DNA of 64,000 nucleotides from UBA1429 sp964482225 (lineage in GTDB: Bacteria > Chloroflexota > Anaerolineae > UBA1429), in the NCBI GenBank assembly GCA_964482225.1, contig CAYZWT010000005.1, positions 1 through 64,000 on the forward strand, read 5' to 3'. Shown in pieces: positions 8,194-15,927 of the stretch (within the stretch, counting starts at the first letter, position 1; each line of letters starts with the position of its first letter). Under the pieces are notes generated by a model, which was given only the letters and a program-made list of their open reading frames with translations, did no database searches and was not told the origin of the DNA. The position numbers and the translations under genes were made by a program.

Positions 8194-8558
8194 GTACAGT
8201 ACAGCAAACTCATGAGGCGCGTGTCCACCGACACAAGCGCGTGCGCAAAAAGGTCGAGGGTACCAGCGAGCGTCCTCGCCTCAACGTGTTTCGCAGCCTG
8301 CGCCACATCTATGCACAGGTGATCGATGATAGCGTGGGGCACACGCTGGCCGCCGCTTCGACTTTGGATGGCGAGCTCAGCGCCCAGTGCCAAGGGCTCA
8401 GCAAGACCGAGTGCGCCAAGCTGATCGGGCGTGCCATCGCGGGCCGTGCCCAGGAGGCCGGCATCACAACCGTGGTCTTTGATCGCGGTGGTTACCAGTA
8501 TCATGGGCGCGTCAAAGCGCTGGCCGATGCGGCGCGCGAAGCCGGTCTCGACTTTTAG
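8190..8558 (+). CDS. rplR: 50S ribosomal protein L18
   Basis: L18 binds 5S rRNA together with L5. The product has 122 residues, starting at GTG 8190 inside the rplF stop. The motifs RPRLNVFRSLRHIYAQVIDD and FDRGGYQYHGRVKALADAAREAGLDF are standard. It is followed by a 57-nt spacer before the rpsE start. Confidence 0.96.
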   Translation: MSTVQQTHEARVHRHKRVRKKVEGTSERPRLNVFRSLRHIYAQVIDDSVGHTLAAASTLDGELSAQCQGLSKTECAKLIGRAIAGRAQEAGITTVVFDRGGYQYHGRVKALADAAREAGLDF

Positions 8559-8615
8559 CCTTTGCCAGACAGGCAATCTGTCACTCTGTTGACAGTGATG
8601 ACGAGGGGAGATTCT

Positions 8616-9158
8616 ATGAGTGATCGGAACAGATACGACGATTATGGCGAGGGCGAAGAGCTACAGGAGCGCGTCGTAAGCATTGACCGCGTTGCCAAGG
8701 TGGTCAAGGGCGGGCGTCGCTTTGGCTTTCGCGTGCTCGTCGTCGTGGGCGATGGGAACGGGCGTGTGGGCGTCGGCATCGGCAAGGCGCGCGACGTGCC
8801 CGGCGCGATCCGCAAGGGCGTGGAGCGGGCCAGGAACCACATGGTCGAGATCCCGCTCTTTGGGCGGACGATCCCCCACGATATCACTATGGACTATGGT
8901 GCGGCCAAGGTGCTGCTCAAGCCTGCTTCTCCGGGCACCGGCGTGATCGCGGGCGGCGGCGTGCGCGCCGTCGTTGAGGCCGTAGGCATTCACGATGTGC
9001 TCAGCAAGTCGCTTGGCAGCGACAATGTGTTCAACGTGGTCATGGCGACCTTTGAGGGGCTGCGCGCGCTGAACGATTTCGCCGAGCGGGCCCAGATGCG
9101 CGGCAAGACGATGGAAGAGCTTCTGCCGCCCTGGAGGGTGACGTCCGATGTCGAATAA
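8616..9158 (+). CDS. rpsE: 30S ribosomal protein S5
   Basis: S5 shapes the mRNA entry channel and translational accuracy. It has 180 residues. The ATG at 8616 follows GAGGGGAG; upstream in-frame codons add non-conserved residues. The double-stranded-RNA-binding-like domain begins at ERVVSIDRVAKVVKGGRRF, and the family motif GDGNGRVGVGIGKARDV follows. It overlaps rpmD by 11 bases. Confidence 0.97.
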   Translation: MSDRNRYDDYGEGEELQERVVSIDRVAKVVKGGRRFGFRVLVVVGDGNGRVGVGIGKARDVPGAIRKGVERARNHMVEIPLFGRTIPHDITMDYGAAKVLLKPASPGTGVIAGGGVRAVVEAVGIHDVLSKSLGSDNVFNVVMATFEGLRALNDFAERAQMRGKTMEELLPPWRVTSDVE

Positions 9159-9339
9159 GGTATTGCGCATCACCTATGTCAAGAGCGCGATCGGCTACAA
9201 CGTGCGGCAAAAGCGCACCATCCGAGCGTTGGGGCTGCATCACCTGGGCGATGTGGTCGAGCAGAACGATACCCCGCCGATCCGCGGGATGGTAGACCGG
9301 GTGCAACATCTGGTGCGAGTGGAAGAGGTGGAATCATGA
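9148..9339 (+). CDS. rpmD: 50S ribosomal protein L30
   Basis: L30 is a small peripheral 50S protein. The 63-residue sequence reads MSNKVLRITYVKSAIGYNVR and then the typical TIRALGLHHLGDVVEQNDTP. The gene starts inside rpsE and ends in ATGA shared with rplO, so translation of the three genes is coupled. Confidence 0.95.
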   Translation: MSNKVLRITYVKSAIGYNVRQKRTIRALGLHHLGDVVEQNDTPPIRGMVDRVQHLVRVEEVES

Positions 9340-9782
9340 AGCTGCACGAGCTGCGTGAGCCCGAAGGCGCCAAGCGGCCGCGCAAGCGCAAAGGCCGAGG
9401 CATCGCAGCCGGCCAGGGCAAGACGGCCGGCTATGGCACCAAGGGCCAGAACTCTCGCTCGGGGCGCGGCGGCAAGCTCTACTTTGAGGGCGGCCAGTTG
9501 CCTTTGGTGCGACGCCTGGCCTACAAGCGCGGCTTTCGTAATGTCAACCGCGTCGAGTACTCGGTCGTCAATGTGAGCGCCCTGGAGATGTTTGCCGAGG
9601 GAACCGTGGTGGGCCCCGATCTGCTGATGCAGACTGGCCTGGTCAAAAAGCTGGATCAGCCGATCAAGATCCTGGGCGAGGGTGACCTGCAGCGGCCCTT
9701 GACGGTGCAGGCAGACAAGTTTTCAGAGGCTGCGCGCGCCAAGATCGAGGCGGCGGGCGGTACGGTAGTCGAGCTGAGCTAG
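9336..9782 (+). CDS. rplO: 50S ribosomal protein L15
   Basis: L15 is a late 50S assembly protein with a long basic N-terminal extension threading through rRNA. It has 148 residues. The N-terminal tail includes KRKGRGIAAGQGKTAGYGTKG, followed by GGKLYFEGGQLPLVRRLAYKRGF. The globular C-terminal half is normal. The start overlaps the rpmD stop. secY follows after 45 nt. Confidence 0.97.
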   Translation: MKLHELREPEGAKRPRKRKGRGIAAGQGKTAGYGTKGQNSRSGRGGKLYFEGGQLPLVRRLAYKRGFRNVNRVEYSVVNVSALEMFAEGTVVGPDLLMQTGLVKKLDQPIKILGEGDLQRPLTVQADKFSEAARAKIEAAGGTVVELS

Positions 9783-9827
9783 CTTTTGGCGTCCATCCGT
9801 GCCAATTGGATCGAATGGGAGTGAGTG

Positions 9828-11132
9828 ATGCTGCAAGCGGTGTCCAACGCGTTTAGATTGCCGGACCTGCGCAAAAAGATCATCTTTACACTGGTGATCC
9901 TGGTGATCTACCGGTTTGCCTCGCATGTGCCCATCCCGGGGGTCAATCTCGAGGCGCTGCGGCTCGTGTTCCAGCAGAACCAGTTGTTGGGCTTGCTGGA
10001 CATGTTCTCCGGCGGCGCCATGTCCAACTTTTCCGTGATGGCGATGGGGGTCTATCCCTACATCACGGCCCAGATCGTGTTGCAGCTCTTGGCGCCCATC
10101 ATCCCGGCCCTCAGCCAGCTCAACAAAGAGGGCGAGGCGGGCCGGGAAAAGATGAACCAGTACACCATGCTGCTAACGATCCCGCTGGCGGCGCTGCACG
10201 GCTTTGGCCAGACTTCGCTGCTGGCCGGGGCCGCAGGCACCGGCACTACCGTGATCAGCAACTTTGGCTTTCGGGCCGGAACCGTGTTGCCCACCATCGC
10301 GACGCTGCTGACGCTCACGGCGGGCACGCTGCTGGCGATCTGGCTGGGCCAGTTGATTGACGACCAGGGCATCGGCAACGGCATCTCGCTGATCATCTTT
10401 GGCGGCATCATCTCTGGCATCCCGCAGCGGCTGGCGCAGATGTGGTACACCAATCCTGTCCTGATCGTGGTGTTCGGCGCCATCACAGCCATTACCGTGA
10501 TCGGCATCGTGTTGGTGCATGAGGGCCAGCGCCGTATCCCGGTACACTATGCCAAGCGCGTGCGCGGCAACAAGATCTATGGCGGCCAGAGCACCCATAT
10601 CCCGTTGCAGGTCAACTCGGCCGGCATGATCCCGCTGATCTTTGCCGTCTCGATCATCATGCTGCCCGGCGTGGTCGCCAGCTATTTTGTGAACTCGAAC
10701 GTGACGTTTATCGCCAATGTTTCCAAGGCCGTCTCCACGGTCTTTGATTCCGGCGGCGTCTTTTACTGGATCTTTTACTTTTTGCTGGTCGTCGGGTTTA
10801 CCTATTTCTACACCGACGTGATCTTTCAGCAGCAGGACCTGCCCGAGACGCTGCGGCGCCAGGGTGGTTTTGTGCCCGGCATCCGGCCGGGGGCCCGCAC
10901 CGCCGAGTATCTGCACGGCATCGTGCGGCGCATCACGCTGGTGGGGGCGCTGTTCCTGGGCATCATCGCCATTATGCCCTTCCTGGTGCAGTTGTTCGTG
11001 GGGCAGAGCGAGATGTTGCTCACCAGCACCGGCCTGCTGATTGTGGTGGGCGTTGTGCTGGATACGATGAAGCAGCTCGAAGCGCAGTTGCTCATGCGGC
11101 ACTATGAGGGCTTTATTCGGAGGATGAGGTAA
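9828..11132 (+). CDS. secY: Protein translocase subunit SecY
   Basis: SecY is the channel of the Sec translocon in the cytoplasmic membrane. The 434-residue protein has about ten hydrophobic segments. Conserved landmarks include PDLRKKIIFTLVILVIYRF at the N-terminus, the plug region FSGGAMSNFSVMAMGVYPYI, and a C-terminal LLMRHYEGFIRRMR. An in-frame GTG one codon upstream is also possible. Between rplO and adk is the standard place for secY; secE and secG are not in this window. Confidence 0.97.
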   Translation: MLQAVSNAFRLPDLRKKIIFTLVILVIYRFASHVPIPGVNLEALRLVFQQNQLLGLLDMFSGGAMSNFSVMAMGVYPYITAQIVLQLLAPIIPALSQLNKEGEAGREKMNQYTMLLTIPLAALHGFGQTSLLAGAAGTGTTVISNFGFRAGTVLPTIATLLTLTAGTLLAIWLGQLIDDQGIGNGISLIIFGGIISGIPQRLAQMWYTNPVLIVVFGAITAITVIGIVLVHEGQRRIPVHYAKRVRGNKIYGGQSTHIPLQVNSAGMIPLIFAVSIIMLPGVVASYFVNSNVTFIANVSKAVSTVFDSGGVFYWIFYFLLVVGFTYFYTDVIFQQQDLPETLRRQGGFVPGIRPGARTAEYLHGIVRRITLVGALFLGIIAIMPFLVQLFVGQSEMLLTSTGLLIVVGVVLDTMKQLEAQLLMRHYEGFIRRMR

Positions 11133-11136
11133 GGTC

Positions 11137-11793
11137 ATGGTTGACATTATCTTGTTGGGAGGGCCCGGCGCCGGCAAGGGTACCCAGGGTGAGCTGATGG
11201 CCCAGTGGCTGCCGCTGCCCCGGGTCTCGAGTGGGGATCTGTTCCGCGCGAACCTCTCCCAGCAGACCGAGCTGGGCAAACAGGCCAAAGTGTATATGGA
11301 TCGCGGCGAGCTGGTGCCCGACCAGATCACCATCGGGATGGTGGCCGACCGCGTTGCCCAGCCCGATTGCGCCAACGGCGTCGTCTTTGATGGCTTTCCG
11401 CGCACCGTGGCGCAAGCCGAGGCCCTGGACGCCCTGCTGGCCGACATGGGTCGCAAGGTGGATGTGGTGCTCAACATCGAGGTCGCCGAGGATGTGCTGC
11501 TGGCGCGTCTGGCTGGCCGCTGGACATGCACCAAGTGCGGCGAGATCTATCACCGGCTCTTTGGGCCGGAAAAGGTGCAGGGCATTTGCGACAAGTGCGG
11601 CGGTGCACTGTTCCAGCGCGAGGACGACAACCCAGAGACCCAGTCGCGGCGCATCCGCGTCTACCAGGAGCAGACGGCGCCGCTGCAGGCCTACTATCGT
11701 GCGCGGGGCGTGCTGGCCGAGATCGATGGCGAGCAGTCGCCCGAGGCAGTGGGTGCCGCGATCAGGGCCGCGGTAGCGCCCCTGCTGGCATAA
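11137..11793 (+). CDS. adk: Adenylate kinase (long form with zinc lid)
   Basis: Adenylate kinase converts ATP and AMP to two ADP in the cytosol. The 218-residue product has the P-loop GGPGAGKGTQGE near residue 8, the AMP-binding SSGDLFR, and DGFPRTVAQAEAL. The lid around residues 125-160 carries CTKC and CDKC, the zinc site of long bacterial forms. The start lies 4 nt after secY. The stop codon directly abuts the -35 box of a putative promoter (11794). Confidence 0.97.
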   Translation: MVDIILLGGPGAGKGTQGELMAQWLPLPRVSSGDLFRANLSQQTELGKQAKVYMDRGELVPDQITIGMVADRVAQPDCANGVVFDGFPRTVAQAEALDALLADMGRKVDVVLNIEVAEDVLLARLAGRWTCTKCGEIYHRLFGPEKVQGICDKCGGALFQREDDNPETQSRRIRVYQEQTAPLQAYYRARGVLAEIDGEQSPEAVGAAIRAAVAPLLA

Positions 11794-11822
11794 TTGACAT
11801 AAACGTCTAGAGACTGTAGAAT
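11794..11822 (+). promoter_or_regulatory. Near-consensus sigma-70-type promoter overlapping the map start
   Basis: TTGACA (11794-11799), a 17-nt spacer, and TAGAAT (11817-11822). The -35 box matches consensus in all six positions, and it begins at the base after the adk stop. Initiation would be expected near 11829, inside the first codons of map, so it would drive rpmJ and the alpha-operon genes rather than full-length map. This is a sequence match only; no transcript start is known. Confidence 0.6.
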
Positions 11823-11823
11823 A

Positions 11824-12606
11824 ATGAGCACTGTTCCACGACGTTCCGAACGAGAACTGGCCGCGATGCGGGTTGCCGGTGGCATTGTGGCCCAGGTGTT
11901 GCGAGAGATGGAGCGTCGTGTGGCGCCCGGGGTGACGACCCAGGAGCTGGATACCATCGCCGAGACGATGATCCGCGACCTGGGGGGCATCCCCTCATTC
12001 AAGGGTTATCTAGGCTACCCGGCCACGATCTGCGCCTCGGTGAACGAGGAGATCGTGCACGGCATCCCTGGCGGGCGTCGCCTGCAAGCAGGTGACATCG
12101 TTAGCATTGATGTGGGCGCCATCTGGCAGGAGTATCACGGGGATGCAGCGACCACCATCGCGGTGGGCGAGGTGTCGCCCGAGTTACGGGCGCTGATGGT
12201 TGCCACGCGCCAGGCGCTGGAGGCGGGCATCGCGGCTGTGCAGGCCGGCAGGCGCATGGGAGAGGTCTCTCATGCCATCGAGGCCGCCGCCCGCGAGGCG
12301 GGGTTCGAAGTGGTGCGCGAGTATGGCGGGCACGGGATCGGGCGCGCCATGCACGAGCCGCCTCGCATCAGCAACTGGGGGCCGTCAAACGTGGGCATGC
12401 GCCTGCGAGAGGGGCTCACATTCTGTCTGGAGCCGATGCTCACCCTCGGCGGCTATGCCACCAAGGTGCTCGCCGACGGCTGGACCGTCGTCACTGCCGA
12501 TGGATCGCCATCGGCCCACTATGAGCATACCCTGGCCGTCACCGGGGATGGCGCCGAGATACTGACCCGCGTCAGAGACGAGGTTACGGAGGAGGAAACG
12601 CAATGA
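11824..12606 (+). CDS. map: Methionine aminopeptidase, type I
   Basis: This enzyme removes the initiator Met from nascent proteins and uses two divalent metal ions. The 260-residue product keeps the metal ligands in SIDVGAIWQEYHGDAAT (two Asp), GGHGIGRAMHEPP (His), LEPML (Glu) and YEHTLAV (Glu). Start at ATG 11824 gives the family N-terminus (ELAAMRVAGG), but no good Shine-Dalgarno site lies before it, and a promoter -10 box ends 2 nt upstream. Its stop overlaps rpmJ (ATGA). A second, different map copy lies at the window's right end. Confidence 0.95.
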   Translation: MSTVPRRSERELAAMRVAGGIVAQVLREMERRVAPGVTTQELDTIAETMIRDLGGIPSFKGYLGYPATICASVNEEIVHGIPGGRRLQAGDIVSIDVGAIWQEYHGDAATTIAVGEVSPELRALMVATRQALEAGIAAVQAGRRMGEVSHAIEAAAREAGFEVVREYGGHGIGRAMHEPPRISNWGPSNVGMRLREGLTFCLEPMLTLGGYATKVLADGWTVVTADGSPSAHYEHTLAVTGDGAEILTRVRDEVTEEETQ

Positions 12607-12716
12607 AGGTGAAACCCTCGGTCAAAAAGAGATGTGAAAAGTGCAAGATCATCCGTCGCCGTGGCGTTGTGCGGATCATCTGTGAAAACCCGCGCCACAA
12701 GCAGCGACAGGGCTAG
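12603..12716 (+). CDS. rpmJ: 50S ribosomal protein L36
   Basis: L36 is a tiny zinc-ribbon protein that binds 23S rRNA. The 37-codon gene reads MKVKPSVKKRCEKCKIIRRR, with ligands Cys11, Cys14, Cys27 and His32, the C+ form. It follows GGAGGAAA inside the end of map and shares ATGA with the map stop. infA, which normally lies between these genes, is absent. Confidence 0.96.
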   Translation: MKVKPSVKKRCEKCKIIRRRGVVRIICENPRHKQRQG

Positions 12717-12784
12717 TATCGAGATAGGGGCTGAACGGCAGGGCGCCGTTCGGCGATGAGACGGGCATTCCAGGAGGATCATAC

Positions 12785-13168
12785 ATGCCGCGTATCGCAG
12801 GAATTGACATCCCAAACGAAAAGCGCGTCGAGGTGGGCCTCACCTATATCTATGGGATCGGGCTCACACGCAGCCAGGCCATTCTGGCCAAGACCAACGT
12901 CAGCCCAGACACGCGCGGGCGCGATCTGACCGAGGCTGAGGTCGCTCGACTGCGCGACGTCATCGCTCAGGATTATGTGGTGGAGGGCGACCTGCGCCGC
13001 GAGGTAGCGATGAACATCAAGCGGTTGGTGGATATCGGCAGCTACCGGGGCATGCGGCACCGCCGCAATCTGCCGGTGCGCGGCCAGCGCACCAAGACCA
13101 ATGCGCGCACCCGTCGTGGCGTCCGGCGCACCGTGGCCGGCAAGAAGCGTGCTCGGGATAAAAAGTAG
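12785..13168 (+). CDS. rpsM: 30S ribosomal protein S13
   Basis: S13 contacts the P-site tRNA and bridges to L5. The 127-residue product starts MPRIAGIDIPNEKRVEVGLT and carries the helix-two-turn-helix region YIYGIGLTRSQAILAKTNV and the basic tail RGQRTKTNARTRRGVRRTVAG. The ATG follows AGGAGG. It opens the ribosomal alpha operon (S13-S11-S4-alpha-L17). Confidence 0.97.
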   Translation: MPRIAGIDIPNEKRVEVGLTYIYGIGLTRSQAILAKTNVSPDTRGRDLTEAEVARLRDVIAQDYVVEGDLRREVAMNIKRLVDIGSYRGMRHRRNLPVRGQRTKTNARTRRGVRRTVAGKKRARDKK

Positions 13169-13197
13169 TAGGATTCTGTGGGGGAGGTCTCACCGTA

Positions 13198-13590
13198 ATG
13201 GGTCGAAGAAGAACGAGAGGGCGTACACCGCGACGCGAGCGGCGGAATGTGCCGCGCGGGCGCGTCTATATTCAGGCGACGTTCAACAACACCATCATCA
13301 CTGTGACCGATCCGGATGGGGATGTGTTGGCCTGGCGCAGCGCCGGACAGGATTTTCGTGGGTCGCGCAAGAGCACCCCGTTCGCCGCCCAATCGGCGGC
13401 CAGCGCGGTGAGTCGCTCGGCTATGGATATGGGCATGCGTGATGTGGATGTCTTTGTCAAGGGCCCGGGCCCGGGGCGTGAGGCCGTTCTGCGGCAGTTG
13501 CAGGCCTCGGGGCTGTACGTGCGCTCGATCACAGACGTTACGCCCATCCCCCATAATGGCTGCCGTCCGCCCAAAAAGCGACGCATCTAG
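13198..13590 (+). CDS. rpsK: 30S ribosomal protein S11
   Basis: S11 forms the platform of the 30S subunit next to the mRNA exit. It has 130 residues. GRVYIQATFNNTIITVTDPDG and the C-terminal IPHNGCRPPKKRRI are family signatures. The ATG at 13198 follows GGGGGAGGT. The gene is followed by an unusually long 186-nt spacer with two strong hairpins before rpsD. Confidence 0.97.
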   Translation: MGRRRTRGRTPRRERRNVPRGRVYIQATFNNTIITVTDPDGDVLAWRSAGQDFRGSRKSTPFAAQSAASAVSRSAMDMGMRDVDVFVKGPGPGREAVLRQLQASGLYVRSITDVTPIPHNGCRPPKKRRI

Positions 13591-13610
13591 TAGGGCGTTT
13601 GGCTGCTCTG

Positions 13611-13648
13611 TTCGATGCCCAAGGGCGAACCGTCGCCGGGGCATCGAA
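13611..13648 (+). promoter_or_regulatory. Nested hairpin in the rpsK-rpsD spacer
   Basis: TTCGATGCCC (13611-13620) pairs perfectly with GGGCATCGAA (13639-13648). Inside it, GGCGA (13624-13628) pairs with TCGCC (13633-13637) around a 4-nt loop. There is no T-run, so it is not a classic terminator. Position before rpsD suggests a mRNA control element, possibly the binding site for S4 feedback or an RNA-processing site. Confidence 0.5.
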
Positions 13649-13734
13649 TGTGTCTGCAATGATCGCACAAGAGGGGCTGCGGGGAAGACGTTGGGGCTCT
13701 AGTCCCGCCCCGAAATCTACACGTAAACCCGCTA

Positions 13735-13759
13735 CCGGTGCGCCAGAGGGGCGCATCGG
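13735..13759 (+). promoter_or_regulatory. Hairpin just upstream of the rpsD ribosome-binding site
   Basis: A 10-bp stem (13735-13744 with 13750-13759, one G-U pair) has a 5-nt loop and lies a few bases before AGAGGAGG and the rpsD ATG at 13777. Such placement could modulate S4 translation. It is the second structure in this leader. Confidence 0.45.
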
Positions 13760-13776
13760 CAACTAGAGGAGGATTG

Positions 13777-14412
13777 ATGGCTAGATATCGTGATTCGGTC
13801 TGCAAGCAGTGCCGGCGTGAGGGCACCAAGCTCTTTCTCAAGGGCTCGCGCTGTCTCTCGCCCAAGTGCGCCGTCGAGCGGCGCGCGTTCCCGCCTGGCG
13901 ACCACGGCCGCCAGACCCAGTTTCGCCGGCAGGTCTCGGACTATGGGCAGCAGTTGCGCGAGAAGCAGCGCCTACGCCGCATCTATGGCGTGTTGGAGCG
14001 CCAGTTCCGCCGCTATTACGAGCTGGCCGAGCGCATGCGTGGCCAGACCGGCCAGAATCTGCTGAGCATCCTGGAGCGCCGCCTGGATAACGTGGTCTAC
14101 CGGCTGGGGCTTGCAGAATCTCGCCCCCAGGCGCGACAGCTCGTGGCCCACGGGCACATTGATCTGAACGGGCGCAGGACCAATGCCCCCTCCGCGTTGG
14201 TGAGTGTGGGCGATGAGGTCTGCGTGCGCGCGCGTAGCATTCACAATGCCTACTTTGACGAGCTGCGCGAAGTGCTGGAGCACCAGTCGGTGCCAGGCTG
14301 GCTTTCGCTGCGAGCGGCGGATATGGCTGCGACGGTGATCGCTTTGCCGACTCGCGAGCATGTGGACATCTCTGTGAACGAGCAGCTCGTGGTCGAGTAC
14401 TATTCGCGGTAA
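13777..14412 (+). CDS. rpsD: 30S ribosomal protein S4 (four-Cys form)
   Basis: S4 initiates 16S rRNA assembly and, in several bacteria, represses its own operon. The 211-residue product starts MARYRDSVCKQCRREGTKLF. Cys9, Cys12, Cys26 and Cys31 form the probable zinc or iron-sulfur site seen in C+ S4 proteins. An S4 RNA-binding domain follows (RRLDNVVYRLGLAESRPQAR). The ATG at 13777 follows AGAGGAGG. The 186-nt leader with two hairpins is a candidate autoregulatory site. Confidence 0.97.
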   Translation: MARYRDSVCKQCRREGTKLFLKGSRCLSPKCAVERRAFPPGDHGRQTQFRRQVSDYGQQLREKQRLRRIYGVLERQFRRYYELAERMRGQTGQNLLSILERRLDNVVYRLGLAESRPQARQLVAHGHIDLNGRRTNAPSALVSVGDEVCVRARSIHNAYFDELREVLEHQSVPGWLSLRAADMAATVIALPTREHVDISVNEQLVVEYYSR

Positions 14413-14510
14413 CGGGAGCCTTGGCAATCATACGAACAGATAGGTCTAGGGCGTCGAACGGCAACAGACTCGGGTCCGTCGCGGCGCCGAGAAGGTAAGG
14501 AGGGTTTCCC

Positions 14511-15461
14511 TTGCTGCACCAAGTGCTACCAAAGATCGAGATCGAAGCGGCAACGCAAAACTATGGCCGCTTTGCCATCGGCCCCATGTCGCGCGGCTAT
14601 GGCATCACCATGGGAGTCGCGCTGAGGCGCGTGCTGATCTCTTCGCTGCCTGGGGCGGCCATCACCTCAGTGCGCGTTTCGGGCGTGCCCCACGAGTTTA
14701 CCGATATCCCCGGGGCCAAAGAAGACATGACCATGCTGCTCCTGAACCTGAAACTGGTGCGGCTGATCTCGCACTCTGAGGAGCCGGTGCGTATGCGGGT
14801 TTCGGCCAGGGGCAAGAGCGTGGTTACGGCGGGCGACCTGGAAGCGCCCGCTGACATCGAGATCGTCAACCCCGAGTTGCAGATCCTGACGCTGGATACC
14901 CTCGATTCCGATCTAGAGATCGAGTTTGTGGTGGAACGCGGCGCGGGGTATGTGCCGGCCGAAAACCATGAGAAGCTGCCCATTGGGCAGATCCCTGTGG
15001 ACGCGATCTTTAGCCCCGTGGTCAAGGTGGGCCACCAGGTAGAGCCGGCGCGCATCGAGCAGATCACCAACTATGACCTGCTCAAGCTCGAGATTTGGAC
15101 CGATGGCACCATCCGGCCTGCCGAAGCCCTCACTCGGGCGGCGCGCATCCTGGTGCAGCACCTGATGCCGGTGGCCGAGTTCTCCGAACTGGAGCCGGTG
15201 CGGGTCGAGCCTGTCGCAGACGAGATGCCCGTCTCCAACGAGCTGTATGATGTGCCCATCGAGGAGCTGGATCTGGCCGTGAGGGCCTTTAACTGCCTCA
15301 AACGCGCCAACATCTTTAGCGTGGGCGACGTCATGGAGCGGCTGACCAAGGGCTCGGACGAGATGCTGGCCATCCGGAACTTTGGCCAGAAATCGCTAGA
15401 GGAGCTGATCGTTCGGCTCAAGGAAAACGGGTTTCTGCCCGAGGACTATGAGATTGACTAG
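14511..15461 (+). CDS. rpoA: DNA-directed RNA polymerase subunit alpha
   Basis: The alpha subunit dimerises to scaffold RNA polymerase and its C-terminal domain contacts promoters and activators. The product has 316 residues. It starts at TTG 14511 after a strong AAGGAGGG with 6-nt spacing. The N-terminal assembly domain spans about 1-230 (FAIGPMSRGYGITMGVALRR). The C-terminal domain from about 245 ends with the helix-hairpin-helix block IRNFGQKSLEELIVRLKENG. Confidence 0.97.
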   Translation: MLHQVLPKIEIEAATQNYGRFAIGPMSRGYGITMGVALRRVLISSLPGAAITSVRVSGVPHEFTDIPGAKEDMTMLLLNLKLVRLISHSEEPVRMRVSARGKSVVTAGDLEAPADIEIVNPELQILTLDTLDSDLEIEFVVERGAGYVPAENHEKLPIGQIPVDAIFSPVVKVGHQVEPARIEQITNYDLLKLEIWTDGTIRPAEALTRAARILVQHLMPVAEFSELEPVRVEPVADEMPVSNELYDVPIEELDLAVRAFNCLKRANIFSVGDVMERLTKGSDEMLAIRNFGQKSLEELIVRLKENGFLPEDYEID

Positions 15462-15525
15462 GCCCGGATCTTCCCGCCGGCTGCGGGGAGAGCTGGATGC
15501 CATATCCACGGAGAGGTAGCGAGCC

Positions 15526-15903
15526 ATGAGACACCGTGTAGCGGGGCGCCAACTGGGGCGCAATACGGCGCAACGCAAGGCGCTGCGCATGAATCTGGTC
15601 AGGGCGCTGGTACAACATGAGCGCATCCGCACCACCAAGGCCAAGGCGTTGTCGGTGCGGAGTGATGCCGAGCATCTCATCACCATCGCCAAGCGCGGCA
15701 TGGCCAAGCGCGCTGCAGAAGAGCAGGATGTACACGAGCGCCGCCTGGCGGCCGTCGTGTTGGGCGATCGCCGGCTGGTGGCCAAGCTCTTTGACGAGAT
15801 CGCGCCGCGATACGCCGAGCGCAGCGGAGGATACACGCGCGTGCTCGATCTGGGGCCGCGCAAGGGCGATAACGCCGACATGGCCCTTTTGGAGTTGGTC
15901 TAG
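15526..15903 (+). CDS. rplQ: 50S ribosomal protein L17
   Basis: L17 lies near the tunnel exit on the back of the 50S subunit. The 125-residue product starts MRHRVAGRQLGRNTAQRKAL and contains HERIRTTKAKALSVRSDAEH, both diagnostic. The ATG follows GGAGAGGT. It is the last gene of the alpha operon core; truA follows after 24 nt. Confidence 0.97.
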   Translation: MRHRVAGRQLGRNTAQRKALRMNLVRALVQHERIRTTKAKALSVRSDAEHLITIAKRGMAKRAAEEQDVHERRLAAVVLGDRRLVAKLFDEIAPRYAERSGGYTRVLDLGPRKGDNADMALLELV

Positions 15904-15927
15904 TCCTGGGCCGGGGGCTGAGATAGC

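Noticed and set aside
10173..11534. A 453-codon minus-strand frame opposite secY and adk
   Set aside because: It crosses two certain genes and shows no domain; frame bias explains it.
13611..13648. Hairpin between rpsK and rpsD as a terminator
   Set aside because: No T-run follows, and the downstream genes belong to the same operon without a good promoter in between.
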